NCBI GenBank assembly: GCA_905216045.1
Contig: CAJMSL010000009.1
Span: forward strand, 1 to 30,461
Length of the DNA: 30,461 nucleotides
Reading direction: 5' to 3'
Origin: an uncultured bacterium
GTDB lineage: Bacteria > Actinomycetota > Coriobacteriia > Coriobacteriales > Coriobacteriaceae
Made by a program: the position numbers and the translations under genes
The notes under the pieces: model-generated
Told to the model about the DNA's origin: nothing
Database searches by the model: none
What the model saw: only the letters and a program-made list of their open reading frames with translations
Shown: positions 25,535-30,461 of the stretch, in pieces
Layout of the letters: each line of letters starts with the position of its first letter
Position numbering within the stretch: position 1 is the first letter of the stretch

Positions 25535-25774
25535 ATGCAGTCGCAAAATCAATCGAGATACTTGACCACAATCGGCTTTGCCCTGCTTGCATTACTCTTT
25601 GCTAGCGACCTTTTGCTGAAACCGCCCAAGGAACTCGTTTCGCTTGCCATAGCCTGCATTTCCGCCCTTTACTTTACGGCAACCCTATTCGTCGGACTAA
25701 AGGAGAGGAAAAAAGGCGCAGTCGTTGCATCTGCCGTAGGCGTGATCACAGCCATTGCCTCATTCTTTATCTGA
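25535..25774 (+). CDS. Small three-helix membrane protein, possible immunity protein
   Basis: 79 residues with three hydrophobic segments at about 11-29, 34-53 and 60-78, joined by short charged loops (KPPKE; KERKKG). AAAGG lies eight bases before the ATG, which is twelve bases after the stop of the secreted peptide gene, so both are surely on one transcript. Small multi-helix membrane proteins encoded directly after a bacteriocin precursor are commonly immunity proteins. No family is recognised. A role in export or sensing of the peptide is an alternative. Confidence 0.72.
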   Translation: MQSQNQSRYLTTIGFALLALLFASDLLLKPPKELVSLAIACISALYFTATLFVGLKERKKGAVVASAVGVITAIASFFI

Positions 25775-25786
25775 CACATTGGTGAT

Positions 25787-26122
25787 CTAGGGGCGATATC
25801 GTAGGAATACGACCGGGAGAGCCGGGACCAGATTACCCGGGTTGCCCGGTCGGCTCGCGCGACGGCGCGGCGGTTCCACAGAAAGATCTCCGGACTTCAC
25901 GCCGTTTCTGATCGCATTGTAGACAGCCATCTCGTCTTCGCAGTCGGCGAGCACGCGGTGTGCGTCGTCGTTTTGGATGTCCAGTAAATCTCGAAGGTCC
26001 TCCATGCACCAGCGTCCGAGATCTGGCCATGCGCGTTGCGCGAGCTGATAAGTGTCGATTGCGATGTTGTAGTTAAAGTCCAGGCCAAAGCCGTCCCAGG
26101 CAGAACGGCTTTGTTTCCTTGA
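25787..26122 (-). pseudogene. DnaQ-like 3'-5' exonuclease remnant, 5'-truncated
   Basis: On the minus strand the frame from 26122 to the stop at 25787 contains an exonuclease C-terminal half: NIAIDTYQLAQRAWPDLGRW, then MEDLRDLLDIQNDDAHRVLA and DCEDE. The HRVLAD segment is the HxxxxD catalytic motif of DEDD exonucleases. The first motif (DxE) and the GHN region are missing, and a TAA closes the frame at 26123-26125, immediately upstream. The last 25 or so codons run through the nested palindrome and are unlike an exonuclease. No start or ribosome-binding site suits an intact gene; the first ATG (26005) leaves only 72 codons. Confidence 0.6.
25810..25852. repeat. Nested palindrome after the peptide operon
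   Basis: CGACCGGG (25810-25817) pairs with CCCGGTCG (25845-25852). Inside, CCGGG (25822-25826) pairs with CCCGG (25836-25840). The two stems are separated by a symmetric 4/4 internal loop. No T-run follows on the plus side, so it may act as a stabiliser, a weak terminator or a repeat unit. Confidence 0.6.
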
Positions 26123-26145
26123 TTATCAACTTCATCCGGACACTT

Positions 26146-26181
26146 CCCGCATTCATCCGTGTGTGTACGGATGAATGCGGG
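26146..26181. repeat. Perfect 15-bp palindrome with 6-base loop
   Basis: CCCGCATTCATCCGT (26146-26160), loop GTGTGT, ACGGATGAATGCGGG (26167-26181). The stem is perfect. No T-run follows on either side. It lies in the 3' region of the minus-strand exporter unit, so it may end or protect that transcript. Confidence 0.7.
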
Positions 26182-26190
26182 GTTCAATAC

Positions 26191-26219
26191 CCCGGCGGCC
26201 TGATCGACAGACCGCCGGG
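26191..26219 (-). terminator. Strong hairpin just after the small anchored-protein gene
   Basis: CCCGGCGG (26191-26198) pairs with CCGCCGGG (26212-26219). CTG and CAG extend the stem after one mismatch, leaving loop ATCGA. It sits six bases beyond the stop codon of the minus-strand gene. It has no T-run, so termination is possible but not typical. Confidence 0.45.
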
Positions 26220-26224
26220 AATTC

Positions 26225-26653
26225 TCACTCCTCGAAAAAAGCCGGCACTCGGTTAGTCCTGCGCATCTTGAAATCGCCAGACTCATGGGAGACGTAGAGA
26301 ATGCCGTCCATCCCATCTCGTGATGCATTCGACAGGTGAACTGAACCGCAATCCGATCCATCATTGTCGAGAAGATCGAACGAATTCGGGTCGCTCGTTG
26401 CGGCCAAACGACCACTCAGACAAGAGCCATCGTCATTACAGATTTGCCATTCCATGTCTTCGCCTGCAAGAATCGCCATAGACGGCCTGGTCGCGCCATC
26501 GTTGACATACATCCCGTCTATGCCAAACCCATTTTCAGCGCCATCGATGAACGACTGCTCGGACCTATACCTCGCAAATGATGCGCACAGCGCCATTGCA
26601 AGACAAAGTACAAAGCCAACAATCGCTATCTTTGCATAGCTCTTGCCTATCAT
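26225..26653 (-). CDS. Small membrane-anchored extracytoplasmic protein
   Basis: 142 residues, family not recognised. One N-terminal hydrophobic helix (about 8-27, with ALCASFA at its end) anchors or exports an outer domain of about 110 residues, rich in Asp, Gly and Ser, with Cys72, Cys78 and Cys102. The ATG at 26653 is preceded by GGAGG eight bases upstream, while a GTG nine bases earlier would overlap that site. The ATG lies one base after the stop of the ABC exporter gene, so expression is coupled. The repeated short strands in the outer domain (DGATRPSMAILAGEDMEW, DGILYVSHESGDFK) hint at a beta-rich fold. It may be an accessory or immunity component of the exporter. Confidence 0.75.
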   Translation of the reverse strand: MIGKSYAKIAIVGFVLCLAMALCASFARYRSEQSFIDGAENGFGIDGMYVNDGATRPSMAILAGEDMEWQICNDDGSCLSGRLAATSDPNSFDLLDNDGSDCGSVHLSNASRDGMDGILYVSHESGDFKMRRTNRVPAFFEE

Positions 26654-26654
26654 G

Positions 26655-28469
26655 TCATTCACCTCCCTCGTATGTATCGAGGTATTCCTGCTTGAGCGTC
26701 TGCGAGGACGACTTGATCTTTTCCACGAGCGTGCCGGCCTCGATGAAGTAGAACGAGTTGGTGAGGTCTGCCAGGTCGTCGAGCAGATGGCTTGAGATGA
26801 GCACGCTGCGTCCCCGCGCCACCTCGCTGCGCATCGCGTCGCAGGAGGTTTTCCGCTTTCCCGGATCGAGGCCGTTCAGCGGTTCATCGAGGATGAGGTA
26901 CGGGCAACCGGTCGATATCGCCATGGCAAGCTTTACCTGCTGCTTCATTCCTGTCGAGAGTTTACGGGTCGGCTTGTCGAGATATGGGGAGATTCCGAGG
27001 GAGTCGCAGAGCGAGTCGATGTCGGCGGCCGATTTCCACGCCTCCCTAACGAAAGCAAGGTGCTCGATGGCCGATAGCGTGGGATAGAGATCCGCGCCGC
27101 CCGAAGAGCTCAGGTAGACGAGTTCTGCAAATTCGGCTGATCGACGTTGGCAGATTCCGTCTGCCGCCAGGCTTCCCGAGCGGATGCGGGTGGGAAATTG
27201 GCCCGACAGCGCTTCAAGAAGGGTGGTTTTCCCCGAGCCGTTGGGGGCAACGAGGCCCGCCGCCGTTCCCGGGCCCAGGAAAAGCGACCCGATTGAAAGT
27301 ATCGTCGTGCTCCCGTATCCCACGCTCGCGTCCAGAAGCTCGAGCCCATGGTGCTTTTTCGCGGGTCCAGGCTGTTTGGGGGAACGTGCCGCAACGGCGC
27401 CGACCGCAAAAAAGACCGCGACGTATGCCAGGGCCACGGCAAGCATCGATGCGCTGCCTGAACCGGAGCCAATGAATTCCGTCGGGAAGCATCCTACGTA
27501 ACCCGTTGCCTCGATAGGCGAGAACACGGCCAGCGGCAGGAGATTGAGCGCGGCGTTATGCCCCAGTGCCGAATCGGACAGTAACGGGAACACCGGGGCC
27601 GCGACAAGCAGCGCTGAGGTAAGGGGGCCCGCGAGGACGCGCCTCGTTGCGGTCGATAGGACGACGGAGCAAACGGATATCAAGGTTCCGCCCGCAAGCA
27701 GCGCGAGAAGCAGGGCCGTGAAGACGTTTCCCGCGGTCGTGGTGGTAAGCGCGCCGTCATGGAAGAAGGCGATCGGGTACCCAATTTGCCCGAAGCCGTT
27801 TAGGGCCAAGGCGTAAATGCCCCCGGGTGCAAGGCCGGCGAGGAGCATCGCGGTCCCCGCGGCGATTATCGAAAACACGATCTGGATAAGGCGCCGGAAT
27901 TTGGGCACGGGCGCCTTCGCCGCCAGGGTCGCAGGCCTTGTGTCGCCGAGCACGAGTAGCGACGAGAGAAGGAAGGGGATGAAGGGAAGGAAAGACGGCG
28001 CCGTGGCAATGGCGTAAGGCAGGAATGAATGGAATGGCAGGTCGCTTGCGGAGGCCGGGATATCCGTGATGCCGGAGCTGCTCAGAGCACGGCAATATGC
28101 GAGCTCCGCGTCATTGGTCTCTCGGTCTCCCACGATGGATCCGGATTGGAAGCCTTCGCCCATGAGCGCGTAGTAGCTCTCGGCAGAATCGAGAAAGGCG
28201 GCGTCGGTTTGAGCGGCAAGGGCGGCGTTCGCGTATCTTGCAAGCTCCGCGTCATTTTGCTGCTCTGGAGATAGGTCTGTGCCGCTGGCCTGGGGCGCGC
28301 GCGTATTGAATGCGTCGACAAAGCCCTGCATGCCCTGTTTCATAAAGAAGGGCCCGTAGATGGGTGAATTGAACGCAATGGGGACGGAAAAGGCTGCAGC
28401 GAGAACGAGCGTAGAGATCCATACGGCCCTGTCTCTTAGGATTAGTTTGAGAAGAAGTCGACAGTACAT
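26655..28469 (-). CDS. Single-chain ABC-2 type exporter, permease fused to ATPase
   Basis: 604 residues. The N-terminal part (about 1-375) has a first helix (18-36), a long hydrophilic extracytoplasmic loop (about 40-145), then five or so helices, as in ABC-2 permeases. The C-terminal ATPase (about 385-590) has Walker A APNGSGKTT, signature LSTGMKQQ, Walker B YLILDEPLNGLD and H-loop LISSHLLDDL. The Q-loop glutamine is not seen; the region reads LVYLSSSGGADLYPTLS. Permease-first fusion in one chain is uncommon for this class, where subunits are usually separate. The start ATG is preceded by AGGTG. It is co-transcribed with the small anchored protein. Export of, or immunity to, a peptide is the likeliest role, but the substrate is not shown. 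Confidence 0.88.
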   Translation of the reverse strand: MYCRLLLKLILRDRAVWISTLVLAAAFSVPIAFNSPIYGPFFMKQGMQGFVDAFNTRAPQASGTDLSPEQQNDAELARYANAALAAQTDAAFLDSAESYYALMGEGFQSGSIVGDRETNDAELAYCRALSSSGITDIPASASDLPFHSFLPYAIATAPSFLPFIPFLLSSLLVLGDTRPATLAAKAPVPKFRRLIQIVFSIIAAGTAMLLAGLAPGGIYALALNGFGQIGYPIAFFHDGALTTTTAGNVFTALLLALLAGGTLISVCSVVLSTATRRVLAGPLTSALLVAAPVFPLLSDSALGHNAALNLLPLAVFSPIEATGYVGCFPTEFIGSGSGSASMLAVALAYVAVFFAVGAVAARSPKQPGPAKKHHGLELLDASVGYGSTTILSIGSLFLGPGTAAGLVAPNGSGKTTLLEALSGQFPTRIRSGSLAADGICQRRSAEFAELVYLSSSGGADLYPTLSAIEHLAFVREAWKSAADIDSLCDSLGISPYLDKPTRKLSTGMKQQVKLAMAISTGCPYLILDEPLNGLDPGKRKTSCDAMRSEVARGRSVLISSHLLDDLADLTNSFYFIEAGTLVEKIKSSSQTLKQEYLDTYEGGE

Positions 28470-28848
28470 TTGGAAGCACCTACGTTCCTCAAAGAATTGT
28501 TAGATTAAAAGTAACAGACCGGATGAAGATGCGTGCGACGGGGGCGAGGCGAATGGCTGAGCGGTATCGATACGCTGGTTCAACGGTATTATATTGACCA
28601 CATAGATTATTAACTTGCATTTCTAACAGTTAAGGAGACGGGTGCTTTCCAGCACACTCCTTCGATGATGCCTTCCGCTAGTTGCTATGCCGGTTTCAGC
28701 CAACAAAGAATGTGCCCGGGCGCTCAGGTTCACCGTTAGCGTTGGCAACATATGAGATGGGCCAGACCCTTGCCGCGCGCCGATTGCGCGAGAGGTGTCG
28801 GGCTCCATGTTTATTCCACCTGCTTGTTATCAACCAGCTTCGTTCAAC
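28470..28848 (-). other. Upstream region of the exporter unit, no gene seen
   Basis: On the minus strand TATAAT (28588-28593) is a perfect -10 box, but no good -35 box lies 16-18 bases upstream. It would give a leader of about 110 bases to the exporter start. The rest, up to the GTCAGACATT repeats, holds short open frames without ribosome-binding sites. A small GTGCTTTCCAGCAC hairpin lies near 28640. Confidence 0.4.
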
Positions 28849-28984
28849 GTCAGACATTCAAGATGTCAGACGTCGAACCTGCGCCAAAGACGCAGCTGGG
28901 GCTACTAGTTGCCTACAATCGCTCGCGAAGCTCACCTGTTCGTGCGTGAATGTCTGACAGCTCCGTCAGACATTGTCGGACATT
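28849..28984. repeat. Cluster of GTCAGACATT repeats
   Basis: GTCAGACATT occurs at 28849-28858 and 28965-28974, with a partial copy GTCAGAC at 28865-28871. An inverted copy AATGTCTGAC lies at 28949-28958. A variant, GTCGGACATT (28975-28984), directly follows the copy at 28965, forming a tandem pair. The inverted and direct copies at 28949-28974 make a perfect 10-bp palindrome with a six-base loop. Origin or function is not recognised. Confidence 0.65.
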
Positions 28985-29114
28985 TGATTGTTCGACAAAT
29001 GCGCACGTGGTCGCGTTCGCAAAGATAACTGAACGGTCGATGGGTGCGTTGAGACCGGAGCAAACGGCGGATGCCAGAAAAATGGCCTCACAGAATCGCA
29101 CCCATGCTTGATAA
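28985..29114. other. Intergenic, no convincing gene
   Basis: A short CATTTG/CAAATG inverted pair (28981-29001) continues the repeat cluster. A minus-strand frame across 28913-29134 has no ribosome-binding site and runs through the repeats and the next palindrome, so it is not accepted as a gene. Confidence 0.4.
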
Positions 29115-29152
29115 AATTGACCGCCCGGGCGCAAATACCCGGGCGGTCAATT
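29115..29152 (-). terminator. Perfect 15-bp palindrome, terminator-like on the minus strand
   Basis: AATTGACCGCCCGGG (29115-29129), loop CGCAAATA, CCCGGGCGGTCAATT (29138-29152). On the minus strand the stem ends in AATTTTATC, a short T-run, so it could end transcription from the gene relic to its right. Confidence 0.6.
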
Positions 29153-29212
29153 CATCCCCTCGTTCGCGATCCTGTTGGGTTTTGGGGCTTTGACATGTTG
29201 TTGACGGATGGA

Positions 29213-29385
29213 TCAGCCGTACAGCTTGATCTCCCGGGTTCCATGTGGTCGTCCCCCAATAAGACGTCCCTGATGTAGCTCTGCGGCAGGAACTCGACGG
29301 GCAGCACTGGGTCGTCGACGTAGCCGGGCACGGGGAGTAGGCGTGGCCTTTGGATATAGCGTGGCCGCCTGCCGGCGGTCGGACT
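29213..29385 (-). pseudogene. Relic of an unidentified protein-coding gene
   Basis: On the minus strand a frame without start codon reads RPRYIQRPRLLPVPGYVDDP, then VLPVEFLPQSYIRDVLLGDD and HMEPG. Its codons end almost always in G or C, as in the core genes, which argues for true coding origin. A one-base shift would join it to EIKLYG followed by TGA (29213-29215). The right-hand end stops abruptly near 29385 in unrelated AT-rich sequence. I do not recognise the family. Confidence 0.4.
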
Positions 29386-29466
29386 GCCACTTCAGTCAAA
29401 AGCTCCGGCGCGCGCATTAAAATAATGGATATATCGCTTGATAGGCTTTTGAACAAGCATGAACAT

Positions 29467-29513
29467 CGCAGGTAAATCCGTGTACCAATTTTTGGTATAC
29501 GAATTTACCTGCG
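29467..29513. repeat. Long imperfect hairpin, 21-bp arms
   Basis: The arms 29467-29487 and 29493-29513 pair with only two non-Watson-Crick positions (one G-T, one C-A) around the loop ATTTT. The arms begin with CGCAGGTAAAT and end with ATTTACCTGCG. It stands alone in a gene-poor AT-rich patch; it could be a terminator-like element, a mobile-element end or a structured RNA. Confidence 0.6.
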
Positions 29514-29629
29514 GTTTGCTGAAAGCTCTGACATGCGCTGTCGACTTCATTAAAATCGATTGCCGATCAAGTCTTCCTATATATGCGAGCCCCAAGAAAC
29601 TGCGCTGTGAACCTGAGTCCTCTATTGAT

Positions 29630-29736
29630 CGGCCCGGTGCACCGGGCCGCTGTCCTCGAGCCGGCAACAGCTTGCCGGTCTCAAAACGTATGCCGTCCGG
29701 CACGACCGACGGCCGAGTCTTGCGCCCCGTTCGGGC
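29630..29736. repeat. Series of four adjacent hairpins
   Basis: Within 107 bases are CGGCCCGGTG/CACCGGGCCG (29630-29649, perfect, no loop); CCGGCAA-CAGC-TTGCCGG (29661-29678); GCCGTC-N10-GACGGC (29692-29713); and GCCC-CGTTC-GGGC (29724-29736). Such density suggests a structured RNA or a repeat element. No family is recognised. Confidence 0.5.
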
Positions 29737-29973
29737 AGCGCCAGAACCCCGTGCCGGAACCCATGCGGTCGATTGCAGGGGAATTCAGCCGAGGCCATCG
29801 AGGAGCCGACCTAGGGACGGTGCCCTCAGTCCTCGAAGGATTTCAACCGCCCCTTAAAGGCTCGGATTGATTTAACGGTTGATTCAATCCGGCAGAATAT
29901 GCCGGGCATGGACCGGTTGACACAATGTAAGGTAAAAAGCAGATGCGGCCGTACGCCGGTGCGGGGTTCGGGT
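29737..29973. other. Intergenic, no convincing gene
   Basis: CGGATTGA (29863-29870) and TCAATCCG (29884-29891) form an 8-bp inverted repeat with a 13-base spacer. Open frames on both strands lack ribosome-binding sites and cross the hairpin series. No gene is called. Confidence 0.4.
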
Positions 29974-30005
29974 GATGTGATAGAAAGAAATATACGTATT
30001 ACATC
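29974..30005 (+). promoter_or_regulatory. Candidate operator/promoter of the antitoxin gene
   Basis: GATGTGAT (29974-29981) and ATTACATC (29998-30005) are an inverted repeat with one mismatch, and ATACGTAT (29992-29999) is a perfect palindrome overlapping it. Antitoxins of the ribbon-helix-helix type commonly bind such sites before their own gene. AGAGGTG lies before the start codon at 30023. Confidence 0.45.
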
Positions 30006-30022
30006 TAACCAAGAGGTGCGTC

Positions 30023-30217
30023 ATGGCAACCGCCACCGCAGCCCTGAGAATCCCCGAGGACCTTGCGAACAGGTACGACCGCCTGGCGAAGTCGACGGGC
30101 CGCACGAAAACCTTCTACATGACGGAGGCGCTTGCCGCAGAGATAGGCAGGCTCGAATACGAGTACGGCCTCATGAATTATCCGGGAAGCGTTTGGTTGC
30201 GAGGTATGCCAGTGTGA
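30023..30217 (+). CDS. Ribbon-helix-helix antitoxin-like protein
   Basis: 64 residues. The N-terminal 45 residues match the CopG/RelB-like ribbon-helix-helix DNA-binding fold: TAALRIPEDLANRYDRLAKS forms the strand and first helix, and TGRTKTFYMTEALAAEIG the turn and second helix. RHH antitoxins then have a longer acidic tail that wraps the toxin. Here the protein ends soon after EYEYGL with NYPGSVWLRGMPV, which is unlike such tails, so the gene may be cut short and fused to new sequence near 30170. No RelE/ParE-type toxin follows; instead a histidine kinase fragment lies on the opposite strand. It may be an orphan regulator. Confidence 0.75.
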   Translation: MATATAALRIPEDLANRYDRLAKSTGRTKTFYMTEALAAEIGRLEYEYGLMNYPGSVWLRGMPV

Positions 30218-30237
30218 GGGCCTGATTCGTCAGGCCC
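30218..30237. terminator. Perfect 8-bp hairpin with TTCG loop
   Basis: GGGCCTGA-TTCG-TCAGGCCC directly follows the antitoxin stop, and on the other strand contains the stop codon of the histidine kinase fragment. It lies between convergent reading frames. There is no T-run, so it is terminator-like rather than certain. Confidence 0.45.
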
Positions 30238-30362
30238 CGCACAGGGGGACCGCGATGGTGGCCACCGCGCCGCCCGAGGGGCTGTTGGCGAGCGAGACGG
30301 AGCCCCCGTGGGCGCTCGCGGCCTCGGCGGCGGCGTGGAGGCCGAGCCCGTAGTGTGGATTG
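30230..30362 (-). pseudogene. Histidine kinase C-terminal fragment (HATPase end)
   Basis: On the minus strand the frame reads NPHYGLGLHAAAEAASAHGG, then SVSLANSPSGGAVATIAVPL and a TGA at 30230-30232. GLGL and the GGA-x-ATI-x-PL pattern are the G2 box and final strand of histidine kinase ATPase domains. Codons are strongly GC-ending. Upstream the match ends where the IS3-type transposase end begins (about 30355-30370), so only the last 40 or so residues remain, probably cut by the insertion. Confidence 0.75.
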
Positions 30363-30369
30363 GCAACAC

Positions 30370-30461
30370 CTATTTGGACGATTTCGGGAGGGACAGCCCC
30401 GCCTCCCTGAACTCGACCGGAGACATGTAGCCCAGCGTCGAGTGGATCCTGAAGTTGTCGT
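30370..30461 (-). mobile_element. IS3-family insertion sequence, transposase 3' end
   Basis: The minus strand encodes NFRIHSTLGYMSPVEFREAG and LSLPKSSK, then TAG (30370-30372). HSTLGYMSPVEF is the conserved C-terminal block of IS3-family (IS150-like) OrfB integrases. The short sequence between this stop and the kinase fragment (about 30354-30369, TGTGGATTGGCAACAC) is the probable terminal inverted repeat. The rest of the element lies beyond the window. Confidence 0.85.

Noticed and set aside
26191..26219. Integron-type recombination site
   Set aside because: The hairpin lacks conserved core sites and no integrase is present; a transcript-end hairpin is simpler.
28623..29134. Short open frames on both strands before the 29115 palindrome
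   Set aside because: No ribosome-binding sites, mixed codon bias, and they cross repeat and palindrome sequence.
29392..29857. Overlapping open frames on both strands across the hairpin series
   Set aside because: They follow palindromes rather than coding bias and have no start signals or recognisable domains.
23777..30461. CRISPR array
   Set aside because: I looked for regularly spaced repeats; the GTCAGACATT copies are too short and irregular, and no cas gene is present.

Overview
This window most likely comes from a gut actinobacterium of the class Coriobacteriia, with Collinsella the best guess. That placement is an inference from the high GC content, strongly GC-ending codons, the actinobacterial style of the proteins and the gene order. 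No rRNA or other decisive marker is present.

Layout. (1) Positions 1-4611, minus strand: glycogen phosphorylase (3' end cut by the window edge) and glycogen branching enzyme, the latter with a long Lys/Ala-rich tail. (2) Positions 4612-4942: a divergent control region with repeated TGGTAAAAC/GTTTTACCA half-sites overlapping promoter-like boxes. It leads rightward into a HAD phosphatase and thiamine pyrophosphokinase. (3) A tRNA-Ala(GGC) transcription unit with promoter and terminator. (4) Positions 6501-23580: an unbroken run of 18 plus-strand housekeeping genes with tiny gaps or overlaps. They cover an ABC-F ATPase, a small membrane protein, an M50 protease, ScpA/ScpB, an rRNA pseudouridine synthase, Cmk, PlsC, IspH, a DUF512 radical-SAM-like protein, Der, PlsY, GpsA, Rpe, a cysteine desulfurase, a Nif3-like protein, a coiled-coil zinc-ribbon protein and CoaBC. 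Phospholipid synthesis (PlsC, PlsY, GpsA), chromosome segregation, ribosome maturation and cofactor synthesis are interleaved. (5) A tRNA-Pro(GGG) unit with promoter and terminator closes the core.

Beyond the tRNA-Pro (23777-30461) the sequence changes character. Coding density drops, AT content is patchily higher, and broken genes and strong palindromes accumulate. Recognisable items are a 5'-truncated DUF6273-like surface-protein end and a 5'-truncated thioredoxin-like gene, joined head to head at their broken ends; a secreted four-cysteine peptide precursor followed by a three-helix small membrane protein (a bacteriocin/immunity-like pair, not assigned to a known family); a DnaQ-type exonuclease remnant; and a minus-strand unit made of a single-chain ABC-2 exporter (permease fused to ATPase) plus a small membrane-anchored protein. 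A roughly 1.5 kb stretch without convincing genes follows, with repeats, hairpins and one gene relic. The window ends with a ribbon-helix-helix antitoxin without a visible toxin, the 3' end of a histidine kinase gene and the 3' end of an IS3-family transposase.

The most interesting part is the possible secreted-peptide system at about 24768-28469. Its peptide, small membrane partner, ABC exporter and damaged thiol-disulfide partner are all present in the window, though on two strands, and their functional connection is inferred.
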